A stretch of DNA of 64,000 nucleotides from M0027 sp021713415 (GTDB lineage: Bacteria > Pseudomonadota > Gammaproteobacteria > Francisellales > Francisellaceae): NCBI GenBank assembly GCA_021713415.1, contig JAKJJQ010000004.1, positions 1 through 64,000 of the forward strand, read 5' to 3'. Of this stretch, positions 8,297 through 16,378 are shown piece after piece; within the stretch, counting starts at the first letter, position 1; each line of letters starts with the position of its first letter. A program made the translations under genes and the position numbers. The notes beneath the pieces are model-generated. The model had not been told where the DNA came from, made no database searches, and saw only the letters and a list, made by a program, of their open reading frames with translations.

Positions 8297-8312
8297 CATA
8301 ATGAGGATTATG
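8297..8312. promoter_or_regulatory. Palindromic operator candidate of the toxin-antitoxin operon
   Basis: CATAAT-GAGG-ATTATG is a perfect six-base inverted repeat with a four-base spacer, immediately before the antitoxin ATG at 8315, and it includes the GAGG ribosome binding site. Ribbon-helix-helix antitoxins of this type autoregulate by binding short palindromes at their own promoter, so this is a likely operator. Confidence 0.45.
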
Positions 8313-8314
8313 TC

Positions 8315-8614
8315 ATGCCACAAAAACTAGTTAAAAATAATGAAAGAATGTCATTACGAGCTAGCGTAGATGATAAATCTTTACTAATGCAAGCAGCAAG
8401 TATTAAACATACAAATTTGACAGAGTTTGTTTTAAGTGCTGCATTAAATGCTGCACGTAAAATTGTTCGTGATAATGAAAAATTAAAATTAAGCCAACGT
8501 GATAGTTTAAAAGTCCTAGATTTACTAGAAAATCCACCCGAACCTAATGCTAAACTGCTTAAAGCTGCTAAAAATATGCATACAATAAAAAGTAACAAAA
8601 AGCATGAAAAATAA
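8315..8614 (+). CDS. DUF1778 ribbon-helix-helix antitoxin
   Basis: A 99-residue antitoxin of the TacA/AtaR type. Residues about 8-50 (RMSLRASVDDKSLLMQAASI, then LTEFVLSAALNAA) form the ribbon-helix-helix DNA-binding part of DUF1778. The C-terminal segment with LLENPPEPNAKLLKAAK is the usual toxin-wrapping tail. It overlaps the GNAT toxin start by 11 bases, the classical arrangement. It neutralises the toxin and represses the operon. It helps keep the mobile element in the population. Confidence 0.85.
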   Translation: MPQKLVKNNERMSLRASVDDKSLLMQAASIKHTNLTEFVLSAALNAARKIVRDNEKLKLSQRDSLKVLDLLENPPEPNAKLLKAAKNMHTIKSNKKHEK

Positions 8615-9122
8615 ACTCTGGGATGAAGAACCTATATCAAAAGACCACAACAGAGAAAACTTTGATTGTGGTGATCATGACTTAAATATGTTTTTAAAAC
8701 AACATGCTCGCAGAACACATGAGCGTGGAGGTGCTAAAACTTTTTTAGCTATTGAAAAAAATAATTCTGAAATTCTTGGTTATTATACACTTTCACCTGC
8801 TTCAATTTCTTATGAAAATGCCCCTGATGAAATTAAAAAGCAACTTGCACGGCATGATGTACCTGTTTTCAGACTTTGCCGACTTGCTATTGATATAAAT
8901 TTTCAGAAAATGGGTTTAGGTGGGCAGCTATTACTTGCGGCTGGCAAAAGATGCTTAAAAGTGTCAACTGAAGTTGGTGGTGTTGCTATGCTTATTGATG
9001 CAAAAAATGATCAGGTAGCTAAGTGGTATGCTAGCTATGGTGCATTACAGTTAGAAGATAACCCCTTATCACTTATCATACCCCTAAAAACTATTAAAAA
9101 TGCTCTAAATAATAGCATTTAA
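8604..9122 (+). CDS. TacT/AtaT-type GNAT toxin
   Basis: A 172-residue GNAT-fold acetyltransferase toxin. Signature segments are FDCGDHDLNMFLKQHARR near the N-terminus, GYYTLSPASI in the middle, and the acetyl-CoA loop in FQKMGLGGQLLLAAGKR, followed by AKNDQVAKWYASYGA with the usual catalytic Tyr. Known relatives acetylate the amino group of charged tRNAs and block translation. Its start lies inside the upstream antitoxin gene, giving coupled translation. Confidence 0.85.
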   Translation: MKNKLWDEEPISKDHNRENFDCGDHDLNMFLKQHARRTHERGGAKTFLAIEKNNSEILGYYTLSPASISYENAPDEIKKQLARHDVPVFRLCRLAIDINFQKMGLGGQLLLAAGKRCLKVSTEVGGVAMLIDAKNDQVAKWYASYGALQLEDNPLSLIIPLKTIKNALNNSI

Positions 9123-9168
9123 ACTCTTTGATACGTTAAGGCTGATAAAATAACAGTTAACTAAAACT

Positions 9169-9345
9169 CTATTTTTTATGCAATGGTCTAGTTTTTTCTG
9201 ATTTAAAATCATATATTGATGATGTACATTTCTTATCAAATCTACACATAGTTTGCTTATTAACAACTCCCGCTTCGTAAAGGTCAAACATAGTTTTGTG
9301 AATCACCTCAAATACTTCACTTTTATATATTTTATTTCTTTTCAT
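9169..9345 (-). pseudogene. Truncated HigA/NadS-like antitoxin remnant
   Basis: A 58-codon frame (ATG at 9345, stop at 9171-9169) encodes a protein beginning MKRNKIYKSEVFEVIHKTMF, then DLYEAGVVNKQTMCRFDKKC. This is the typical N-terminus of HigA/NadS-type XRE antitoxins, which normally read H-x-LYEAG-x-x-x-KQTMREFDxLCL and then continue about 45 residues into a helix-turn-helix. Here it stops before the helix-turn-helix, and no toxin partner gene is visible beside it. It looks like a decayed gene left in the element, though a short functional form cannot be ruled out. Confidence 0.5.
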
Positions 9346-9403
9346 TTTATTTAACCTTAATTAGCCCAAATTATTTAAGTAATTATATACCAAACTAAAC
9401 AAA

Positions 9404-10534
9404 TTATAACAAATCAACTGCCTTCTGTTTATGCTCAGGGGCTAAGTGCGCATAACGTAAAGTCATTTTAAAATCACTATGTCCTAATAACTCTCTAACA
9501 ACAGATAAATTCTCACCTTTCATCACAAGTTGACTAGCGAAGTTATGCCTTAAATCATGAAATCTAAAATTTTCAATTTGGGCTTTATCCATAAGAGTTG
9601 CCCATGATTTATTAATATTATCTAATTTAGTATTTGTTATCGGAGACTTAAAAATTAATCCAGATTTACAAGTAGGCAAGTTAATAAAAATTTTTCTGAG
9701 CTTACTATTAATTGGAATATCTCTAATTTTTCCACTCTTAGTATTATTTTTATCTAGTATAATTTGGTTTAGTGTCAAATCTACATCTTCCCACTTTAAG
9801 CTAAAAATCTCCCCTCTCCTCATTCCAGTATAATAAGCAGTTAGAACTATATTTTTAATAAATTCATCCGTATCTTCTAACGCTTTAAATAGTTTTTTTG
9901 TTTCACTTTTAGATAAGTACCTAACTTTAGCTACTGACTCCTTTAAAGTTTTAAGTCCTTGTAATGTGTTATTTTCAATATAGCCATGCTCATATGCTCG
10001 TGAGATTGAGCCTTTAACTGTATTCATTATTCTATTGATTCGTCCATTAGAAACCTTATTTTTAGCCTGATAACTAGTTAAAAATCTATTCAAAACTACT
10101 TGGTTAATCTCTTTAAGTTCAAATTGATGTAATGGTTTACATGTATTTAATAAAATCAACTCAATACTTCTAGCGTGCTTTACATTTCTTTGACACCAAT
10201 TTATGTAAAAACCATTTATATAATCCTTATATGAATATTTTTCAGGACGCTGGGTTAGTACTTTTAATTTCTGAATATCCTGTCCTTGAGATACCTGTAA
10301 TAAAAGTCTCTGAGCTTCCTTTTTTGCCATAGCTAATGGTAATGTTGGATATCTACCAATTGTATAACGTTTAAGTTTTTTCTCGTTATTTCTATAAATA
10401 ACCGTGAAAGTTTTTGCCCCGCTTGGAAAAACTCTTAACACCAAGCCCTTTACTTCTGTATCAAAGTAATCAACAATACTATTAGTGCTTTGAATAGCTG
10501 AAATGCTTGTTTTTGTTAGCTTTATCTTAGGCAC
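9404..10534 (-). CDS. Tyrosine integrase of the element
   Basis: A 376-residue phage-type integrase. I place the start at GTG 10534, preceded by TAGGAG at good spacing; the frame is open to 10615 but the extra residues look unlike the family. Residues about 1-85 are the DUF4102 arm-binding domain (GLVLRVFPSGAKTFTVIYR), about 100-180 the SAM-like core-binding domain, and 200-370 the catalytic domain with TGMRRGEI (Arg), HDLRHNFAS (His, Arg) and LGHSDFKMTLRYAHL (His, nucleophile Tyr). It catalyses integration at the adjacent tRNA-Ile 3' end. Confidence 0.92.
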   Translation of the reverse strand: MPKIKLTKTSISAIQSTNSIVDYFDTEVKGLVLRVFPSGAKTFTVIYRNNEKKLKRYTIGRYPTLPLAMAKKEAQRLLLQVSQGQDIQKLKVLTQRPEKYSYKDYINGFYINWCQRNVKHARSIELILLNTCKPLHQFELKEINQVVLNRFLTSYQAKNKVSNGRINRIMNTVKGSISRAYEHGYIENNTLQGLKTLKESVAKVRYLSKSETKKLFKALEDTDEFIKNIVLTAYYTGMRRGEIFSLKWEDVDLTLNQIILDKNNTKSGKIRDIPINSKLRKIFINLPTCKSGLIFKSPITNTKLDNINKSWATLMDKAQIENFRFHDLRHNFASQLVMKGENLSVVRELLGHSDFKMTLRYAHLAPEHKQKAVDLL

Positions 10535-10882
10535 AAATAAACTCCTAGATTTTATTAGTCCGTTGATCAAATTGTAACATTTGTAGGTAACGTATAGGTA
10601 ACAAAAAAATTTCAAAACAAAAATAAATCAATAAATCATTATGAATAAAAAATGGATTTAATTATTATATTTCATGAAGTTATTTCAAAAAATGAAAAAG
10701 TCATTTTTGCATAAAGATACCAAAAATCAGTCTCATAATCCGTTGGTCGTAGGTTCAAGTCCTACTGGGCCCACCAATATCTCATACCAAGCTATCTTAA
10801 GTGAGCACACTATACTCTCCTTGCAACCTAGCATAAGTCTTTTTATAGTAGTTCTTATTATAATGATAAGGATATAAGAAAT
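10535..10882. other. Element-chromosome junction, non-coding
   Basis: Nearly 350 bases between the integrase start and the acetolactate-synthase-like gene. It contains the tRNA 3' fragment (10726-10776), AT-rich DNA on its left that should carry the integrase promoter and arm sites, and AT-rich DNA on its right that should carry the promoter of the metabolic pair. The AT-rich DNA just left of 10726 does not supply a tRNA 5' half. An open frame over 10674-10877 crosses the tRNA sequence and is not a gene. Confidence 0.6.
10726..10776 (+). other. Attachment site: 3' fragment of tRNA-Ile(CAU)
   Basis: The sequence from the anticodon stem onward (GTCTCATAATC, variable loop, GGTTCAAGTCC T-loop, acceptor GGGCCC, discriminator A, encoded CCA) matches the 3' half of a bacterial tRNA-Ile2 with CAU anticodon, closely like E. 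coli ileX. The 5' half (D-arm and acceptor 5' strand) is missing, so this is not a working tRNA. Next to a tyrosine integrase it marks the distal attachment site. The intact tRNA should lie at the other end, beyond the left edge. Confidence 0.82.
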
Positions 10883-12529
10883 ATGAATGCGGCTGATTTA
10901 TTTATTAAGGCACTTGAAAATGAAGGTGTGGAACGTATTTATGGTGTTCCAGGAGAGGAAAATTTAGATTTACTTGAATCGTTAAGAAAATCATCGATTG
11001 AATTAATCTTAACTCGCCATGAGCAAGGTGCTGCATTTATGGCAGCAACTTATGGTAGATTAACCGGTAAATGTGGTGTTTGTTTGGCAACCTTAGGCCC
11101 AGGCGCAACCAATCTTGTCACAGGAGCAGCTTACGCACAACTAGGTGGTTTTCCATTATTAATGATTACCGGTCAAAAACCAATTAAGCATAGTAAACAG
11201 GGGCAATTCCAAATCGTTGATATTGTTAGCATGATGAAACCATTGACTAAATATGCCAAACAAATTGCAAATATCAATATGATACCTAGTATGGTTCGAG
11301 AAGCCTTCCGCCAAGCAGAAGAAGAGCGCCCAGGTGCTGTTCACTTAGAACTTCCAGAAGATATCGCAGCAGAAGTTGCTGATGAACATACGACCCCTAT
11401 CTTTGAAAAATCTTACGTTAAATTCCCTATTGCTAAAGAAAAAGCAATTGATAAAGCTTATGAAATGATTCACAAGGCTAAACACCCATTACTTTTAATT
11501 GGTGCAGGAGCAAATCGTAAAGATGTCAGAACAAGTGTCTGTGAATTTGTTAAATCAACCGGTATTTATTTTTTCAATACACAAATGGGTAAAGGCTGTG
11601 TTAATGAGCATTTAGATCAGTTTATTGGTACTGCAGCACTTTCCAATGATGATTATATTCATTGTGCAATTGATCGAGCTGATTTGATCATTAATGTTGG
11701 CCATGATGTAGTTGAAAAGCCACCATTTTTTATGGAGCATGGCGGCAAGCAAGTCATTCATATTAATTATAATACTGCGATGGTTGATAATGTCTATTTC
11801 CCTCAATTAGAGATTGTTGGTGATATTATCTCAACGATGAATCGACTAAAAGAAAAATTAGGCACTATACCACATGATCATGGTTACTTTGCACGCATTA
11901 AAAAAGAGCTTGATCAACATATTTATGAATATGCACAAGATAAAAGTTTTCCAATGAAGCCACAAAGACTTGTAAATGATGTAAGACGAATAATGCCAGA
12001 TGATGGCGTGATTGCTCTTGATAATGGCGTTTATAAAGTCTGGTTTGCAAGAAATTACTTAGCATCACAACCAAATACCATTCTACTTGATAATGCCTTA
12101 GCAACGATGGGCGCAGGTCTACCATCTGCCATGGAAGTTGCAAGAGCTTATCCAGATAAAAAAGTAATGGCAATTTGTGGCGATGGTGGTTTTATGATGA
12201 ATAGCCAAGAGTTAGAAACTGCTGCACGCCTTAACTTAAATTTAGTTGTCCTAATTTTAAATGACAGCTCTTATGGTATGATCCGTTGGAAACAATATGG
12301 TATGAATTATCCAGATTATGGATTAACATTTAATAACCCTGATTTTATTACTTATGCTAAAGCTTATGGTATTAACGGCCATGAAGTAAAAAGTACAGAA
12401 GCATTCGTGCCATTAATAAATGATTGTTTTAACCAAGGTGGTATTCACTTAATTGATTTAAAAGTTGATTATTCCGAAAATACCAAGGTATTGATTGATG
12501 AATTAAAAGAAAAGGTTTGTATACTATGA
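10883..12529 (+). CDS. Thiamine-diphosphate enzyme, acetolactate synthase-like (catabolic type)
   Basis: A 548-residue ThDP enzyme resembling catabolic acetolactate synthase. The N-terminal domain has the VPGEENLDLLESL region and catalytic Glu in LTRHEQGAAFMA, then ATLGPGATNLVTG. The middle domain spans about 190-330, and the ThDP-binding domain has the GDGGF...LNDSSYGM signature. Acetolactate synthase would condense two pyruvates. There is no regulatory small subunit nearby, and the gene is translationally coupled (ATGA) to an aldehyde dehydrogenase. The pairing suggests a decarboxylase/carboligase producing an aldehyde or ketone, so the exact reaction is uncertain. Confidence 0.8.
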   Translation: MNAADLFIKALENEGVERIYGVPGEENLDLLESLRKSSIELILTRHEQGAAFMAATYGRLTGKCGVCLATLGPGATNLVTGAAYAQLGGFPLLMITGQKPIKHSKQGQFQIVDIVSMMKPLTKYAKQIANINMIPSMVREAFRQAEEERPGAVHLELPEDIAAEVADEHTTPIFEKSYVKFPIAKEKAIDKAYEMIHKAKHPLLLIGAGANRKDVRTSVCEFVKSTGIYFFNTQMGKGCVNEHLDQFIGTAALSNDDYIHCAIDRADLIINVGHDVVEKPPFFMEHGGKQVIHINYNTAMVDNVYFPQLEIVGDIISTMNRLKEKLGTIPHDHGYFARIKKELDQHIYEYAQDKSFPMKPQRLVNDVRRIMPDDGVIALDNGVYKVWFARNYLASQPNTILLDNALATMGAGLPSAMEVARAYPDKKVMAICGDGGFMMNSQELETAARLNLNLVVLILNDSSYGMIRWKQYGMNYPDYGLTFNNPDFITYAKAYGINGHEVKSTEAFVPLINDCFNQGGIHLIDLKVDYSENTKVLIDELKEKVCIL

Positions 12530-13926
12530 ATGATACGAATAAGACAATTGATGTCACTTCACCTTATGATGGCTCACTGATTAAAACAATTCCTATGCAC
12601 ACACAAGCTCAAGCTAGCGAGATGTTAAACCGTGCTTATAGTGGATTTAAAGATCGTAGCCAATGGCTTGAACCCTACCAACGAATTGAAATACTACAAA
12701 AGTTAGGTAAATTAGTTGAAGCAGAAAAAGATGACTTTGCTTTATTAATAGCCAAAGAAGGTGGCAAGCCACTAATGGATGCAAAAGTAGAAGTTGCCCG
12801 CGCAATCGATGGTATTTATCTTGCAGTTAAAGAATTAGCACATATAACTTCTGGTAAAGAAGTTCCAATGGGACATACTCAAGCATCGATTAATCGAAAT
12901 GCCCATTATACTTATGAACCAATTGGTGTTGTTATCGCTGTTAGTGCATTTAACCACCCATTAAACTTAATTATACATCAAGTTGTTCCAGCAATAGCAG
13001 TTGGTTGCCCTGTCATTATTAAACCTGCATCTTCAACACCATTAAACTGTTTGCATTTTATTGAATTGGTACATCAAGCAGGCCTTAACCCTGATTGGGC
13101 ACAAGCCTGTATTTGTGATAACCAAACAGCAGAGATGCTTGTTACCAGCGACAAGATTGGCTTTTTTAGTTTTATTGGTTCAGCTAAAGTTGGTTGGTGG
13201 CTAAAAAGTAAATTAGCGCCAGGGGTACGCTGTGCCCTTGAGCATGGCGGAGTAGCGCCAGCAATTGTAGATGAAAATGTTAATCTCGATGAGGTTGTTC
13301 CGTCTATAACAAAAGGTGGTTTTTATCATGCAGGCCAAGTCTGTGTTTCGACACAGCGCGTCTATGTTCATCAGAAAATGATAGATTCTGTTGCTGAAAA
13401 ACTAACACAATCGGTTGGCAAGTTAGTCGTTGGAGATCCAAGTAATGCTAAAACTGAAGTTGGACCACTGATTCAAACTAAAGAAGTTGATCGTGTTGAG
13501 CAATGGGTAAATGAAGCGATTGATGCTGGCGCTAAATGCCTAATTGGCGGTAAAAAATGCTCTAGTAGCGTTTATGAACCAACAATTTTATTAAATCCAG
13601 CCCATAATGCTAAAGTCTCTACTTCTGAAGTATTTGGCCCAGTTGTCTGTCTCTATGCTTATCAAAATGTCCATCAAGCCATTGACAGTGCTAATAGCCT
13701 CGATGTTGCCTTTCAGGCTGCTGTTTATACCGAATCCTTGCAAATGGCAAATGATTGTATTTCTTTACTCGATGCCACAGCGGTTATGATTAATGATCAC
13801 ACTGCATTTAGAGTAGATTGGATGCCCTTTGCTGGAAGACGCCATTCAGGCTATGGTATCGGTGGTATTGGTTATACGATGCATGATATGGTTCAAATAA
13901 AGATGGCTGTTATTAAAAATATTTAA
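12526..13926 (+). CDS. NAD(P)-dependent aldehyde dehydrogenase
   Basis: A 466-residue aldehyde dehydrogenase. The true start is ATG 12526, overlapping the upstream TGA, with AAAAGAAAAGG upstream; a TTG nine bases earlier is open but unlikely. Cofactor-binding signature: AFNHPLNLIIHQVVPAIAVG and KPASSTPLN. The general base Glu is in CALEHGGVAP and the catalytic Cys in HAGQVCVSTQR, and the C-terminal EVFGPVVCLYAY strand is present. It probably oxidises an aldehyde formed by the ThDP enzyme. The substrate is not evident. Confidence 0.85.
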   Translation: MNDTNKTIDVTSPYDGSLIKTIPMHTQAQASEMLNRAYSGFKDRSQWLEPYQRIEILQKLGKLVEAEKDDFALLIAKEGGKPLMDAKVEVARAIDGIYLAVKELAHITSGKEVPMGHTQASINRNAHYTYEPIGVVIAVSAFNHPLNLIIHQVVPAIAVGCPVIIKPASSTPLNCLHFIELVHQAGLNPDWAQACICDNQTAEMLVTSDKIGFFSFIGSAKVGWWLKSKLAPGVRCALEHGGVAPAIVDENVNLDEVVPSITKGGFYHAGQVCVSTQRVYVHQKMIDSVAEKLTQSVGKLVVGDPSNAKTEVGPLIQTKEVDRVEQWVNEAIDAGAKCLIGGKKCSSSVYEPTILLNPAHNAKVSTSEVFGPVVCLYAYQNVHQAIDSANSLDVAFQAAVYTESLQMANDCISLLDATAVMINDHTAFRVDWMPFAGRRHSGYGIGGIGYTMHDMVQIKMAVIKNI

Positions 13927-14113
13927 TCCCTATTATTGATTTTCATCAATACAAATCTATCAAATGAAAATAATTTTATATATTAATAATCTATCTATAA
14001 AATTCATTTTATTAGTTGACTAAAAATTAAATTTAAGTTAACCTTCAATAACCAGACATTTTAATATAAAAACATGATAATTAGATTTTATTATTAAATA
14101 AAAGTAGGTTGCT

Positions 14114-14953
14114 ATGCTAGATGCCTTATTAAAACCAACACAACACTATGCTAAGATCATCACCAAAATGAATCAAAAGCTTGAAAAATATAATCTTGAA
14201 TTATTTCAAATTAATCTTCGTTATCATGAGTTAAGTACACAAATTTGGCAAAACTTAAAAACAGCAGAATCTTTTTTTACCTCTGATTTTTTCTATCAAG
14301 GTGATGCACGATTGCCTTATGATGCAATCTGTCGCGGTATTTATTCAGCAAATGCACTCTATGGCACAGACTTTGAAAAAGACTATGCAGAAAAGCTTAG
14401 ACGAAGTCTCTCTAACCACTTTTTCTGTATTATTGATTACCAAGATAAAAAAATTATTTTCTACTTTAAAGAAAAAATTAATCAAAACAAAAAACGCTTA
14501 CTATATACAGACTTACCAGCCATTCATGGTATTTTACGCGTATCTGTTAAGTATATTTGTTCACAGTTTGATATTTATCTAAAGAAATTAGATAAATTAT
14601 TTGTCGATTTAAATGACATCACGCCCACTTATTCAAACACTCCTACCTATACTGAGCGTGATGTTATTGAATTCCATAATGAGCTATTTGAAAAACGCTT
14701 GCCTAAACTGCCAAAGCAACAAAGAAAGGTTGCCCATATGGCGCTTTTAGGCGAATCAATTCAAGAAATGGCGATTAAATTAAATGTCTCTGAGCCTACA
14801 ATTATTTATTATTTAAATATTCTTAAAGATAAATTTGATATTCCTTCAAAACGAGAGTTGGCTAATTTTCTTAAAGACCATCCATTTGTTTTAGAAAATA
14901 ATTTATTCAGTGAAAGCATTCATATTTCAGAACATTTCTCTAGTAGACACTAA
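14114..14953 (+). CDS. LuxR-type regulator with unrecognised N-terminal domain
   Basis: A 279-residue protein. Residues about 205-265 form a LuxR/GerE-type helix-turn-helix (LPKQQRKVAHMALLGES, then IQEMAIKLNVSEPTIIYYL). The N-terminal 190 residues are not recognised; they are hydrophilic and mixed helical, so not a receiver or classical acyl-homoserine-lactone domain by eye. It stands alone, following the metabolic pair by nearly 190 AT-rich bases and convergent with queC. Similar solo regulators are common in Legionella-like bacteria. Targets are unknown. Confidence 0.7.
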   Translation: MLDALLKPTQHYAKIITKMNQKLEKYNLELFQINLRYHELSTQIWQNLKTAESFFTSDFFYQGDARLPYDAICRGIYSANALYGTDFEKDYAEKLRRSLSNHFFCIIDYQDKKIIFYFKEKINQNKKRLLYTDLPAIHGILRVSVKYICSQFDIYLKKLDKLFVDLNDITPTYSNTPTYTERDVIEFHNELFEKRLPKLPKQQRKVAHMALLGESIQEMAIKLNVSEPTIIYYLNILKDKFDIPSKRELANFLKDHPFVLENNLFSESIHISEHFSSRH

Positions 14954-14963
14954 GTTTTATAAT

Positions 14964-15758
14964 CTATACTTCCGTAAGCAACGTTTTTACATGTTGTTTA
15001 ACCTTATCCCAGCTAACAGGCCCTGTTTCATCAGCATAGTCAATTGGATCTTTTTTATTTAATTGAATAAATGCCTCTATTCTACCAACAGAGGAAGCTG
15101 ATTTATAATCACTATAATACTTACCATCAATTAAAATTGGTTTATATGATGTAATCGTTCTTTTTAAAATTTCATCGATATCAAGATTTAGTTTTTGGGT
15201 ACTTTTCTCTAGGTCTTCTAATACAGCTTGTTTGCTTATATTAATATAGGGTGTATAAAACTTAACACACTCAGCATTATAATTGCCCGATAAAAAGGCT
15301 TGATAGTCTAAATCTCTAAATGCTTGGCGAGTATCAGGGTAAGTCGCATGATCATCTGAATGAATCCCCATTGCAATAGCACAAGTTGTATCATTTACTT
15401 GAGCAATCGATAAGGCTACTGCTTGAATAATTGATGAAAAAATCTTATTACGATTAGGTACAACTGTTAGTTTCATATTATTTTCATGATAATGCCCTTC
15501 TGGGACTTCTTTACCACCTGAAACTAAAGTAGAATCAAGTAACTGACTTAAACCATCAAGATGAATCACTTGGTGTTTTACAGCGTAACCCTTTTTGATT
15601 AAAAATTGACATAAATCTTGTGCTTTTTCGATCTCTACTTGATGCTTCTGTCCATAATCAAATGAAATGGCAGTTACCTGATAATTATGCGCTAGTAAAT
15701 GCATTAGAAGTGACGATGAATCCATCCCACCTGATAAAGATAATACTGCAAAGCTCAT
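14964..15758 (-). CDS. queC: 7-cyano-7-deazaguanine synthase-like (QueC), zinc cysteines lost
   Basis: A 264-residue ATP-pyrophosphatase. The PP-loop SLSGGMDSSS lies at residues 7-16, and VVPNRNKIFSSI plus MGIHSDDHATYPD are conserved QueC segments. It converts carboxydeazaguanine to preQ0 with ATP and ammonia. QueC normally ends with a zinc site, SCY...CGxCxSC. Here the corresponding region reads TSYKP...YYSDYKSASSVGR, with every Cys replaced. It is divergent from queD-queE, 143 bases away. Either the enzyme works without the structural zinc or it belongs to a distinct branch. Confidence 0.8.
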   Translation of the reverse strand: MSFAVLSLSGGMDSSSLLMHLLAHNYQVTAISFDYGQKHQVEIEKAQDLCQFLIKKGYAVKHQVIHLDGLSQLLDSTLVSGGKEVPEGHYHENNMKLTVVPNRNKIFSSIIQAVALSIAQVNDTTCAIAMGIHSDDHATYPDTRQAFRDLDYQAFLSGNYNAECVKFYTPYINISKQAVLEDLEKSTQKLNLDIDEILKRTITSYKPILIDGKYYSDYKSASSVGRIEAFIQLNKKDPIDYADETGPVSWDKVKQHVKTLLTEV

Positions 15759-15818
15759 TATTTTAGTCCTTAAATAAACTTGATTTTCTTATTTAATGCT
15801 TTAAATTTGCCCATATCA

Positions 15819-15833
15819 TACAGAAAAGCTGTA
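15819..15833. promoter_or_regulatory. Palindrome in the queC/queD divergent promoter region
   Basis: TACAG-AAAAG-CTGTA is a perfect five-base inverted repeat with a five-base spacer, near the centre of the 143-base divergent region. Its position would let one protein control both queC and queDE. No preQ1 riboswitch could be recognised on either side. The assignment rests on symmetry and position only. Confidence 0.3.
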
Positions 15834-15901
15834 CAAAAGGTAGTCTTTTTTTTATGCTAACACGCAAATGAAATATTAATACTTATCTTAAGTTTATTTA
15901 C

Positions 15902-16378
15902 ATGCAACAGAAAACTTATCGCACATCAAAACGCTTAAGTGGTTATTCAACTTGTTTTCGCCAATGGAATGCGAGTCATTCACACTGTCGATACCTCCAT
16001 GGTTATGATTTAATTTTTATTCTATATTTTGAGGCTAAAACTTTAGATCAACACCACTGGGTATGGGATTTTGGCTGGCTTAAAAATAAAGAGTACTTAA
16101 TTGATGATAAAACCGTTAAAGCTTGGTTTGATTATATGTTTGATCATACTGTAATTATTGCTGAAGATGATCCTGAGTTTGATACCTTTAAACTTTTAGC
16201 ACAAAAAGACTTAATTCAATTACGAACCATGAAACATTATTCAACAGAGAAAGTGGCTGAATTTATCCTTGATATGCTACAGCCATTGATTCAAGCATTT
16301 AGTAATAACCGAGTGAGCTTAACTGAAGTCGAAGTTTGGGAAAATCAAAACAATATGGGATCTTGTACAATTAAATGA
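15902..16378 (+). CDS. queD: 6-carboxytetrahydropterin synthase-like (QueD)
   Basis: A 158-residue T-fold enzyme of the preQ0 pathway, converting dihydroneopterin triphosphate to carboxytetrahydropterin. The Cys/His region reads FRQWNASHSHCRYLHGYDL. The active Cys and two His of the zinc site are present, but the usual HGH is HGY. VWDFGWLK and FDHTVIIAEDDPEF match the conserved Asp and DH segments. It is longer than E. coli QueD (about 120). From memory, HGY-type QueD sequences occur in some alphaproteobacteria and phages. It overlaps queE by four bases. Confidence 0.82.
   Translation: MQQKTYRTSKRLSGYSTCFRQWNASHSHCRYLHGYDLIFILYFEAKTLDQHHWVWDFGWLKNKEYLIDDKTVKAWFDYMFDHTVIIAEDDPEFDTFKLLAQKDLIQLRTMKHYSTEKVAEFILDMLQPLIQAFSNNRVSLTEVEVWENQNNMGSCTIK

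Noticed and set aside
10700..10776. A complete tRNA-Ile gene.
   Set aside because: The D-arm and the 5' acceptor strand complementary to GGGCCC are absent; only the 3' half is present.
10674..10877. A 67-codon rightward frame after the integrase.
   Set aside because: It runs straight through the tRNA-Ile 3' fragment and shows no protein-like composition after it.
15759..15901. preQ1 riboswitch in front of the que genes.
   Set aside because: No C-rich loop with the A-rich pseudoknot tail could be found on either strand; only a short palindrome is present.
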